From CAZFNQ01 sp964652125 (GTDB taxonomy: Bacteria; Patescibacteriota; Saccharimonadia; Saccharimonadales; JANWIN01), in contig CAZZAE010000041.1 of assembly GCA_964652125.1 (NCBI GenBank), positions 1-8,454 on the forward strand: a stretch of 8,454 nucleotides of DNA, written 5' to 3'. The notes under the pieces were generated by a model. It was not told the DNA's origin. It ran no database searches and saw only the letters and a program-made list of their open reading frames with translations. This document shows positions 1 to 6,771 of the stretch, in pieces. Each line of letters opens with the position of its first letter. Position 1 is the stretch's first letter. The position numbers and the translations under genes were made by a program.

Positions 1-2
1 AT

Positions 3-593
3 TATGGTACATACGCACCAAGATGCGATAAAGTTCGCAGCCTCCAGGATTGTCGAAAAAATGCTCTGTTTGCCAGAGACGAAAGGCTGACTCAAGAAAC
101 TAAACCTAAGTTAGTTAGCAAACCACGTTATGGACTAACTTGGTTTAACCTAATGATTGACAGAACTTACGGTATATTTGCTCATAAAAGATTTGATCCT
201 AGCAGATTAACTATCTTATTTATCAGACTACTACTGATTGGCGGTTTTATTAGTCTAGGTTTTGCAATTTTAAACCGTAGACTCAACAAATTATATCTAT
301 TACTGATAGTGTCAGGTTTTTATATGATTATCCTGCTGGTTCAAAACTATAAAATATACACATCAAACGGTCGGTTAAGTTTGGCCATTCATGGTAGGTA
401 CGCCTTTAATGTATTGCCGCTTTTATATTTGATTTTAAATTTTTCGATTTTCGATCTATTCAAAAAACCTGTGTTAAGAGCGGCTGTGGCAATACTACTA
501 ATAACATTTTTTGTCTTGTCTAATATCCCAGTCTTTTTAATAAAAACATCCCCTCAATGGTTTATAAATAACTACAGTTTTTTACATCTATAA
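3..593 (+). CDS. Membrane protein, C-terminal part, DUF2142 / GT-C glycosyltransferase-like (5' truncated)
   Basis: The reading frame is open from the left edge to the TAA at 591-593, giving 196 visible residues, so the ATG at 153 is almost certainly internal. Residues 1-69 are polar and resemble an extracytoplasmic loop, with two cysteines at 8 and 17. Four hydrophobic segments follow at about 70-90, 96-114, 134-152 and 156-180. The stretch around 130-146 (HGRY, then an LPLL run) matches the GRY..P.LP pattern I associate with the last third of DUF2142 and related GT-C proteins. Those use polyprenyl-phosphate sugars, or are thought to, and act on the outer membrane face. The substrate cannot be told, and the catalytic N-terminal loop lies outside the window. 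It converges on the next gene with a 5-bp gap; both appear to be the same general kind of protein. Membrane location is secure; the family call is moderate. Confidence 0.7.
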   Translation, partial: YGTYAPRCDKVRSLQDCRKNALFARDERLTQETKPKLVSKPRYGLTWFNLMIDRTYGIFAHKRFDPSRLTILFIRLLLIGGFISLGFAILNRRLNKLYLLLIVSGFYMIILLVQNYKIYTSNGRLSLAIHGRYAFNVLPLLYLILNFSIFDLFKKPVLRAAVAILLITFFVLSNIPVFLIKTSPQWFINNYSFLHL

Positions 594-598
594 TCAAA

Positions 599-2047
599 CT
601 AGACTTTATTTTTCCCGGTTAAAATAAAAAGCGAAGCTGATAATATTGCGGCTCCTACTGCAAATATCCCTAGTAGTATTAAAGGCACTCCCGTCCATAT
701 ATTATTTGCGGCAGCTGCGGATCGAATACCACCAAGTGATCGCAGAGTTAAGCCACCCATTATAATTGCCGTTAGGCTAACCAACTGGCCTCTTATCCAT
801 CTAAACTGCAGCAAACCAAATGACAAGAACAGACCTATCGGCAATAGGGCCGGTAGTATGTACCTAAAATTGATCGAGCCATAACCTATGGCAAAAACAA
901 TTTGCGTAAGAAATACTCCTAGCAAAGTTAAGGCCATCAATAAGTAGGCTATTAGTCTGGCTTTGTCCTTAGTGAAAGCTATAAGTCTTTCTTTGGTTAT
1001 ACTGAAAACTCCCGCTATCGAAAAGATTAAAATTGCAATTGATGCAGTTTGTGAGAGAGCGAAATTTGCATATCCCAACTCCCATAGTTTTTTACTGGTA
1101 ATTACGTCAGACAGCGATTTGTAAGTCCTGCCTCCTGTATAAGTGTTAGGAGAGGCGCTAAACCATTTACCATTGGTTTTAAAATTCCTAAAGTAGTAAT
1201 ACCAGCCGATTGTTATGACTACTATGGCAAACACTATAGCTGCCAATAACATACCTCTTAGGATATCTTTGCTCATTTTTTTTGATCCATGGATTATTGA
1301 AGCCAGCATTATGGCTAATAAACTCGTCATTAAAAAGACAATGTATGGAGCTTTAGTTGCCATGCCTAATACAGATATGATAGCTATTGCTATAAGATAT
1401 TTACTGCGTAAACCATATCTTAAAATTTTGTAATTATATATAAGAGATAGGGTTGACAGCGTTACAAGTAAAGCATCGATAGCATAATCAACATTTAACC
1501 TAGTGAAACGAAATATGAGCACCGAAAGAGCTGGCACTGCCACCGCAAAAACCTCCCCGCGTTTACCACCAAATATCCACCCCGCCCATGACAATACAAA
1601 AATACAAAGAACTCCAAAGAATATATTAATTGCCCGACCTAAGGCGATTGCTCCTTGCCATCTGCCTTGTTTGAGAAGCGGCCCTATAATTGGAGCCTGT
1701 AATAAATAAAATAATGGCGGATTAGCAGCTACACCCTGCTTTTTGAAGCCATAAATCTTGATAAATGGAGGATATTTTATACCTTCGCTGAAATTGGGTA
1801 ACTTATGGTTATACACTTGCCAGACGTAATCAACCTGCTGTCTAGTATCACCTCGTACAAGCCACGGAGCAGATGTAGATATAAGGCCAGCCACACCAAC
1901 GTACATAAAAACTACACCGATAATCCCAATCGCAACTACTTTTGGTATTTTAATTCCACGAAATAATTTCGGTATAATTAATGGTGAATGGAAAGGTTTT
2001 GGGCGACTTGGTTTTTGCATTGTTGGCGTTGGGATTTTTTTAGGCAT
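599..2047 (-). CDS. Polytopic membrane protein, DUF2142 / GT39-like putative GT-C glycosyltransferase
   Basis: This 482-residue protein has a basic, proline-rich cytoplasmic N-terminus (1-35) and about 11-13 hydrophobic segments, the clearest near 36-56, 136-157, 164-180, 188-205, 216-252, 263-283, 332-350, 365-388, 395-413 and 452-475. After the first segment comes a loop with GDTRQQVDYVWQ (66-77), then NPPLFYLL (109-116), the layout of GT-C enzymes with an acidic residue in the first outer loop. GYGSINFRYILPALLP (388-403) matches the GRY..P.LP pattern of DUF2142 proteins. The likely role is transfer of a sugar from a polyprenyl-phosphate donor to a surface glycan outside the membrane; donor and acceptor are unknown. 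The usual DE...H of the first loop reads D67-T...Q71, which is odd. The ATG at 2047 is supported by GGAG four bases upstream. Membrane location is firm; enzymatic function is inferred. Confidence 0.72.
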   Translation of the reverse strand: MPKKIPTPTMQKPSRPKPFHSPLIIPKLFRGIKIPKVVAIGIIGVVFMYVGVAGLISTSAPWLVRGDTRQQVDYVWQVYNHKLPNFSEGIKYPPFIKIYGFKKQGVAANPPLFYLLQAPIIGPLLKQGRWQGAIALGRAINIFFGVLCIFVLSWAGWIFGGKRGEVFAVAVPALSVLIFRFTRLNVDYAIDALLVTLSTLSLIYNYKILRYGLRSKYLIAIAIISVLGMATKAPYIVFLMTSLLAIMLASIIHGSKKMSKDILRGMLLAAIVFAIVVITIGWYYYFRNFKTNGKWFSASPNTYTGGRTYKSLSDVITSKKLWELGYANFALSQTASIAILIFSIAGVFSITKERLIAFTKDKARLIAYLLMALTLLGVFLTQIVFAIGYGSINFRYILPALLPIGLFLSFGLLQFRWIRGQLVSLTAIIMGGLTLRSLGGIRSAAAANNIWTGVPLILLGIFAVGAAILSASLFILTGKNKV

Positions 2048-2105
2048 ATATCTCCAGATACATTAGCATAGGCTTGGCTTTATTCTCTATATCTAAAGTA
2101 GTAAA
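2048..2105. promoter_or_regulatory. Divergent intergenic spacer, probable back-to-back promoters
   Basis: This 58-bp AT-rich gap is the only divergent start region in the window, so it should hold promoters for both the membrane protein (leftward) and the glycosyltransferase (rightward). On the minus strand, GGAG at 2052-2055 lies four bases from the ATG at 2047 and is a credible Shine-Dalgarno site. On the plus strand no good Shine-Dalgarno precedes the GTG at 2106. Possible -10-like hexamers are TATTCT (2081-2086, plus) and TATGCT (minus), but neither has a convincing -35 partner, so no specific promoter is called. No operator-like inverted repeat was seen. Confidence 0.4.
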
Positions 2106-3446
2106 GTGTGTCTAGTGCAAAGAACAGACACAGAGAATAATACTGTTGAGCAGCGTCAGACTTTTAGAAATCTTTTTAGACTACTAAGATCTGGGCAATT
2201 ATTAGAAATCCTAAAAGTATTACGGCGCAGACTTATAAACTTGTTAAAATTTATTAGACGGATACTTTTACGGCTTTGGCGATCTATATATGAACACCCA
2301 TTCTTACTAAAAAGACGTCAAGCAGCTCAGCTAAAACGTATTTTAACCAAGGTTTACTCATACACAGATGCCAAAAAACCCGGAACAGACTTAACACTAG
2401 GCTTAATAATAAGGGACGTTACAACTCATCCTAAAAGTTCAGCTTTTATAAGATTAATAGGCCCACTTACCAATAATGCTGTAAGTAATAAAATATCTTT
2501 AAGATTACTGCCGGAAAATTTTACAGACTTGCCTGAGGATATTGATATCTACATAGTCCAACGTACTGCTTTTGACGATGAGAAAATTGCCGGTGAGTTC
2601 ATAAAGGCCTTGAGGCTTCTAAACAAAGTACTAATCGTTGATAACGATGACGCTTTTGAAGTCATTGACGCTTCGCACCCAGAAAGTAACATAAATCTGG
2701 ACAGGACGCTGGCTTTACAACTGCTACTAAAAGAAGCTGATCAGATCTGGCTATCTACCCGGGTTCTTAAAGATACTGCGTCTAAATTAAACCGCCAGTC
2801 AGTACTTATACCGAATACTTTGGATGATCGGCTGTGGCGAAATCCCAACACCAAAAAAATCAAAAGTTCAAACTCAAAAAAACCATTACATATGCTTTAC
2901 ATGGGCACAGGTACACACGACGCTGATATAAAATTGTTAATGCCGGCACTAGACCAAGTTGCGCACAAATACCCGAGTTCATTTAAGTTGACTGTAATTG
3001 GTGTAGCCAGTGAATTGCCAGAAAGACAATGGATTAAAAGATTGCATGTTAGAAGATCAATGACTCTTTATCCAAATTTTGTAAAATGGTTCTTAAAAAA
3101 GGGGCCTTTTGATATTGGCTTATCTCCACTTGTTGATAATAAATTTAATGATAGTAAGTCAGATATTAAATGCTTAGACTACATTGCCGCCGGTATATTG
3201 CCGGTCGTTTCGGATACTTCGGCTTATGCCTCAAATGATCTCAACAAATTTATTATAAGAGTACAAAACTCTACTCAAGCATGGGAGTTTGTGCTTAGTG
3301 AATTGATCAAAGACATTCAAGGAACTAGAGTTAAAATAGGAGCAATTATACCCGATGCGCAGAAATACTTATGGGCAGAACGATCAACAAAGGTTGCAGC
3401 AACCAAATTACTTGACCAGTTGAAAGAATTAAAAGCTAGTAGCTAG
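2106..3446 (+). CDS. Glycosyltransferase, GT-B fold (GT4-like), with basic N-terminal extension
   Basis: This 446-residue protein probably transfers a sugar from a nucleotide donor in the cytoplasm during surface glycan assembly. Residues 97-245 form an N-terminal Rossmann-like half with VDNDD (178-182), resembling the DDD-type motif of one GT4-like branch. Residues 260-440 form the donor-binding half: LYMGTGTHDADI (264-275), FDIGLSPL (335-342), KFNDSKSDIKCLDYIAAG (346-363) and LPVVSD (365-370). The last is the family's KS.IKxLEY..lG.P.V.S block, with Asp358 where Glu is usual. Residues 20-80 are rich in Arg/Lys and Leu/Ile and look like amphipathic helices that could attach to the membrane. 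An in-frame stop at 2094-2096 limits the start to GTG 2106 or GTG 2115, neither with a good ribosome site. It is transcribed opposite to both neighbours and converges on the GT2 gene with an 8-bp gap. Family is fairly sure; sugar is unknown. Confidence 0.78.
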   Translation: MCLVQRTDTENNTVEQRQTFRNLFRLLRSGQLLEILKVLRRRLINLLKFIRRILLRLWRSIYEHPFLLKRRQAAQLKRILTKVYSYTDAKKPGTDLTLGLIIRDVTTHPKSSAFIRLIGPLTNNAVSNKISLRLLPENFTDLPEDIDIYIVQRTAFDDEKIAGEFIKALRLLNKVLIVDNDDAFEVIDASHPESNINLDRTLALQLLLKEADQIWLSTRVLKDTASKLNRQSVLIPNTLDDRLWRNPNTKKIKSSNSKKPLHMLYMGTGTHDADIKLLMPALDQVAHKYPSSFKLTVIGVASELPERQWIKRLHVRRSMTLYPNFVKWFLKKGPFDIGLSPLVDNKFNDSKSDIKCLDYIAAGILPVVSDTSAYASNDLNKFIIRVQNSTQAWEFVLSELIKDIQGTRVKIGAIIPDAQKYLWAERSTKVAATKLLDQLKELKASS

Positions 3447-3449
3447 CTT
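3433..3449. terminator. Small palindromic hairpin between convergent genes, possible weak bidirectional terminator
   Basis: AAGCTA (3433-3438) and TAGCTT (3444-3449) can form a 6-bp stem with a 5-base loop, straddling the stop of the rightward glycosyltransferase and lying just past the stop of the leftward GT2 gene. On the minus strand the stem runs into a short T stretch. On the plus strand a T7 run (3458-3464) comes eight bases later, and a 4-bp stem TAGC/GCTA (3444-3447, 3454-3457) abuts it directly. The stems are short and AT-rich, so termination is plausible from position rather than from strength. Confidence 0.3.
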
Positions 3450-3454
3450 CATCG

Positions 3455-4390
3455 CTATTTTTTTATTCTGGCTTGAAATTTTTTAGCCATTTTATAAATA
3501 ACTGGGCTACGTTTTGCGAGTCTTTTGACAAGCCCATGGTTCTCTACTGTTTTTCCAAAGCCCATAGAATGTTCAATTGCTTTTTCCTGGGCTAATGCCT
3601 GTTCCATATAATCTCTAACTGATTGCCGATACTTCGGGTACCTTTGCCAGATTATTTTGTTATTTTTTTCAAGAAGTTTATTTTTTGTATCTAGCGTGAA
3701 ACTTCGCGCTTCCAGATGGAATACATAGGCGTGATTGGCTAAAACACTTTTGAAGCCGGACTTCAAAATTCGCTGGCAATAGTCCACCTCTTCGCCATAG
3801 CCCTTACCAAAGATTGGATCAAATAATCCAAATTTATTAATCAAATCTCGTTTTATTAACATGCAAAAGCCATGCGCCACGGGCACGACACTAAAGCGCG
3901 GCCATTTATCTTTTAGTGCTAGAAATATCTTGTATGATTCTTCCTGATCTATACCTTTTCGGGAAGCCGACCATAATGGAACTGTTGCAATTGTAGCATT
4001 ATTGCTCCTAGGTGAAACTACACCAAAACTACTATCGCTATAAAGAACTCCTAACATTTCCTCTAAAAAACCTTCGGTAGTTTTCGTATCACTATTTAGC
4101 AGCAATACATCATTATCTGACTTATCTAGTTCCAAGACCGCCCGATTACATGTACCTACAAAACCTAGATTCCGATCATTTCGGTAATATATAAAGCCTT
4201 TATGGCCTGTTATTGCACTGTTGATAGATTGCTCGATTGCATCCACTTCAGGTCCACAGTCATTTACTAATATGACTTGGTGTAAGTTGAAATCAATATT
4301 AGCTTTAAGCGAATTGATGCACTCATTAAGCGATGGCCAGTCAGCATAGACCGGTACAATTATTGTTACTGCCGTATATTTACCGCTCAT
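3455..4390 (-). CDS. Glycosyltransferase family 2 (rhamnosyltransferase-like)
   Basis: This 311-residue GT-A enzyme should transfer a sugar from a nucleotide-activated donor to the growing glycan in the cytoplasm. The motifs come in family order: TIIVPVYAD (9-17), VILVND with Asp44, RNLGFVGTCNRAV (73-85), the metal-binding region LLLNSDTK (96-103, Asp101), GFCMLIKRDLI (174-184), and GYGEEVDYCQR (197-207), whose acidic cluster is the usual site of the catalytic base. This GF..lRr / GEE.D pattern is common in GT2 enzymes annotated as rhamnosyltransferases, but the sugar cannot be read from it. Residues 289-311 form a basic tail with several Lys/Arg, possibly for membrane contact. Its ATG overlaps the TGA of the GT4 gene upstream (ATGA, 4387-4390), implying translational coupling. 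It is the last gene of the minus-strand operon. Length and motifs are complete. Confidence 0.9.
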   Translation of the reverse strand: MSGKYTAVTIIVPVYADWPSLNECINSLKANIDFNLHQVILVNDCGPEVDAIEQSINSAITGHKGFIYYRNDRNLGFVGTCNRAVLELDKSDNDVLLLNSDTKTTEGFLEEMLGVLYSDSSFGVVSPRSNNATIATVPLWSASRKGIDQEESYKIFLALKDKWPRFSVVPVAHGFCMLIKRDLINKFGLFDPIFGKGYGEEVDYCQRILKSGFKSVLANHAYVFHLEARSFTLDTKNKLLEKNNKIIWQRYPKYRQSVRDYMEQALAQEKAIEHSMGFGKTVENHGLVKRLAKRSPVIYKMAKKFQARIKK

Positions 4391-5727
4391 CGGCCGGTAA
4401 CCCTTGCTTTTATGCTCCTGGCCCGCACATAGGCAGATTTGGCCTTGTGCCGCAATTTTTGTTTTATAGAAAATCTGTGCTGCGTATTTTCGTTTTTATT
4501 ATTTGTTAATAGTTTGTCCATATATACAAAGTAATTGATTGGTTGACCGCCTTGACTAACTTTTGCGCCCACCAACTTTGCAACTTTTTTATAGAGAACA
4601 TCTATATTTAATTGACCATGCATCATAGCCTCTGCCTGCTTTTTAGAGGCTTTTCCGTGTTCAGTAATTAGCTCCTTATTTGAAACATAATGTTGGAGCG
4701 CACTAACTAAGCTACTGGTATTGTCATATTCATATAGGTATCCGTTACTGCCAGGCTTTACCATTTCTGGTGTTGCACCAGAATTTACACCGACTACAGG
4801 TTTACCTACGGCAAGATATTCAAAAGTTACCCGACCAAATGCTTCTTGGCGAGAGGCCATAATGCACACATCTGCCAAGGATACAAAAGCCAGGGGGTTT
4901 ACTTGATAACCAACGAAATGGATTTTATCATTAGCACCATTTTTGTGGATGAGAGATTGTATCGTTTCATAATACTTGGGATCACCAGCCCGTCCAATAA
5001 CACATAGCTCAACTCTATGCCCGTCATTATTTAAGCGGATTACGGCTTCAATAGCTTCATGTTGCCCTTTTGAAGGAGCAAGATTTCCAGTTATTAACAG
5101 TTTAAGAGCAGTATCATCTTTAAACGGGTTTTCTACTTTTTGTAGAGCATTTTGTCTAATTTCATTGAGGTTGAAAGGATTGTATAGCGCTGTTACCTTT
5201 TCTTTTTCGATGTATTGTCGCAAGTACTTGGCTAAGCTAGACGAGTTAGCCACTATTAGCGAGGATAGATTATCAACGTCTTGATACGTTTTTTCTCTAC
5301 CTATCTCATAGATCCGGCCATGGTCAAGATCACCGTATTCGCGTACAAACCACACATGTGGAATTTTTTGATTATATGCCGCTAACGCTGCCCAGGGACA
5401 CACTATTGAATTTGTCATAACCAAATCAGGCTTTATATCTTTAATGAGACGTTCAATATCTTCAATTGCGTGCCCATTTAGTACCGCGTTATTGTATATG
5501 TCACTCTCCTTTTTTGGTGGATTACCATCCGACCAAAAAGTATATCGAAGCTCATGATATTTCCAGCGTCGCTTTTTGAGTTCTCCGGCCAAAGTTTTAA
5601 CTGGTTGCCGTAGAATAAACTGAGGTTTAACTCCGTAATGTTCCGCCCAGTAGTCAAAGACATCCAGCATAGACCGCTCGGCACCGCCCAGCATTTCTGA
5701 GATATGTGATAATACTAAAACTTTCAT
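4387..5727 (-). CDS. Glycosyltransferase family 4 (GT-B)
   Basis: This 446-residue protein is a retaining GT4-type enzyme acting in the cytoplasm on a glycan intermediate. The N-terminal half opens with MKVLVLSHIS and GGAERSM (14-20), the acceptor-side glycine loop. The C-terminal donor half carries LLITGNLAPSKGQ (210-222), CVIGRAGD (242-249), IHFVGYQ (269-275), then ASRQEAFGRVTFEYLAVGKP (291-310), containing the E-x7-E pair Glu295/Glu303, and the GVNSGATPEMV block (313-323). All are intact, so it should be active. A strongly basic tail (about 418-446) may bind the membrane. It is preceded by a 50-bp gap after the methyltransferase gene and overlaps the GT2 gene by four bases. Its TGA stop argues against UGA being recoded here. 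The ATG at 5727 fits the family N-terminus exactly. The sugar specificity is not predictable. Confidence 0.92.
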   Translation of the reverse strand: MKVLVLSHISEMLGGAERSMLDVFDYWAEHYGVKPQFILRQPVKTLAGELKKRRWKYHELRYTFWSDGNPPKKESDIYNNAVLNGHAIEDIERLIKDIKPDLVMTNSIVCPWAALAAYNQKIPHVWFVREYGDLDHGRIYEIGREKTYQDVDNLSSLIVANSSSLAKYLRQYIEKEKVTALYNPFNLNEIRQNALQKVENPFKDDTALKLLITGNLAPSKGQHEAIEAVIRLNNDGHRVELCVIGRAGDPKYYETIQSLIHKNGANDKIHFVGYQVNPLAFVSLADVCIMASRQEAFGRVTFEYLAVGKPVVGVNSGATPEMVKPGSNGYLYEYDNTSSLVSALQHYVSNKELITEHGKASKKQAEAMMHGQLNIDVLYKKVAKLVGAKVSQGGQPINYFVYMDKLLTNNKNENTQHRFSIKQKLRHKAKSAYVRARSIKARVTGR

Positions 5728-5729
5728 AA

Positions 5730-5733
5730 TCCT
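5730..5733 (-). promoter_or_regulatory. Closely spaced ribosome binding site of the GT4 gene
   Basis: AGGA lies only two bases from the ATG at 5727, shorter than the usual spacing. The start is nevertheless favoured because the MKVLVLS beginning fits the GT4 fold. A ten-codon open frame (5724-5753, minus) ends in TGA overlapping this ATG, so reinitiation could help. Confidence 0.4.
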
Positions 5734-5777
5734 GTAGAGGGCACGGTGTTCATTGCTTTAGAGCCGACCGCTATTTA

Positions 5778-6749
5778 TTATACCTTTAATTTAGTCCGGA
5801 CTTTCTTCAAGGCCAACTTAGGTTGTCTAGCAACTATGTAGGTTCTTTGAACTAGCCTTATCACTGCCCAAGATTTTGAGGCTTTAATAGCTGAGATTTG
5901 TTTCTTCAAACCAGACACTTTGTTGTTTAGTAGCTTACTTTTAGCATTGAGTTCGCTAGCGCGTTTGTCGCTTATCTGAAGCTCCCGATCGATAATATTA
6001 AACCTGGTGATAGCTTTTGCGGGCCAGACATACTTTGTTTGACCCCTATGTTCTATATAAGGAATTTGGTTTTTGTAGGCTTTGGTTATTTTGTCCCAAT
6101 TGTCTAATTCTTTGAACCGTACGTAACATACAAAATCAGTCCAGACGTTCTTGCTAAAAGTAACCAGTTTTTTTGGTGGATGTACATTTGGATCATATTG
6201 GTGAGACCAGCTGGGACTATTAAGTGGATGAATATGTGGATTAGCAGAATCGGATATTGGATAGCGAAGATAAAGATCATAATCATTCAAATTGAGTTTT
6301 TTAAGAATAGTAGTCAACTGGGTTGTCGTCAAATGGCAAGGATGATCTGGGTAATCAGACCAATGCAGTTTAAAGCCCTGAGATTTTAAATATTCATCAG
6401 CATCAAAAAAAGGACCGGTAATTACTAAGAAATCTGTTGCCGCTTTTTTGGCGCTAGACACAACTTTTTGAACATTTTTAACGTCTTCCATATGCTCAAG
6501 TATGTGAGCCATTTTGACAAACCTGACACTTTTGTCGGGAACTTTTAAATTGGTTAGATCACCAACTATACAATCATAGCCGGCTTTTTTCATGATCTTG
6601 ACCCTCTTGGGGTCAATGTCAATACCCAATCCTTTGTGCCCAAAAAGATGATTCTTGGCAAATTCGATACTGGCGCCCTTAGATGCCCCAAAGTCTAGAA
6701 AATCATATCCTTTGGCATTGAAAGCTTTCTTCGTGAGTTCTACTACCAT
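5778..6749 (-). CDS. SAM-dependent class I methyltransferase with C-terminal coiled coil
   Basis: The protein has 323 residues. Residues 15-115 form a Rossmann-type methyltransferase core: FLDFGASKG (17-25) is the SAM-binding motif I, GIDIDPKR (42-49) holds the ribose-contacting acid, GDLTNLKVP (63-71) and VKMAHILEHMEDV (78-90) follow. It should methylate a sugar or related small group of the glycan in the cytoplasm; the acceptor is unknown. From 253 to 288 an unbroken heptad pattern (253, 257, 260, 264, 267, 271, 274, 278, 281, 285, 288) predicts about five turns of coiled coil. Then come KASKSWAVIRLVQR (289-302), a tail motif common on surface-polysaccharide enzymes, and a basic end (309-323). 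It sits 22 bp after the WsaF-like gene. No earlier start is possible before an in-frame stop. The coiled coil invites comparison with the chain terminator WbdD, but I see no kinase domain. Confidence 0.85.
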   Translation of the reverse strand: MVVELTKKAFNAKGYDFLDFGASKGASIEFAKNHLFGHKGLGIDIDPKRVKIMKKAGYDCIVGDLTNLKVPDKSVRFVKMAHILEHMEDVKNVQKVVSSAKKAATDFLVITGPFFDADEYLKSQGFKLHWSDYPDHPCHLTTTQLTTILKKLNLNDYDLYLRYPISDSANPHIHPLNSPSWSHQYDPNVHPPKKLVTFSKNVWTDFVCYVRFKELDNWDKITKAYKNQIPYIEHRGQTKYVWPAKAITRFNIIDRELQISDKRASELNAKSKLLNNKVSGLKKQISAIKASKSWAVIRLVQRTYIVARQPKLALKKVRTKLKV

Positions 6750-6751
6750 AT

Positions 6752-6755
6752 TCCT
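6752..6755 (-). promoter_or_regulatory. Closely spaced ribosome binding site of the methyltransferase gene
   Basis: AGGA lies two bases from the ATG at 6749, the same short spacing as at the GT4 gene. No alternative ATG, GTG or TTG exists between this ATG and the in-frame stop upstream, so the start is fixed in spite of the spacing. Ribosomes arriving from the preceding gene, whose stop is 22 bp away, may assist. Confidence 0.4.
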
Positions 6756-6771
6756 AGTTACTCTATAGATC

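Noticed and set aside
605..628. Inverted repeat TTTATTTT / AAAATAAA near the convergent stops at 593 and 599
   Set aside because: The stem is made only of A-T pairs, lies within the end of the membrane protein gene, and is followed by no T run in the useful direction; base composition explains it.
1215..1709. Two plus-strand open frames opposite the membrane protein gene
   Set aside because: Both are antisense shadows of a gene with coherent membrane segments; neither has a recognisable motif or ribosome site.
4976..5284. 102-codon plus-strand open frame inside the GT4 gene
   Set aside because: It is antisense to a gene with complete GT4 motifs and its translation looks like no known family.
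5510..6180. Short near-identical stretch (TTTTTTGGTGGAT) in the GT4 gene and the methyltransferase gene
   Set aside because: It encodes NPPKK and HPPKK in two unrelated proteins, is only about 13 bases long, and has no further copies; taken as chance.
6180..6389. Plus-strand open frame inside the methyltransferase gene, with a hydrophobic start
   Set aside because: It is antisense to a well-supported coding region, and its hydrophobicity follows from the complementary codons.
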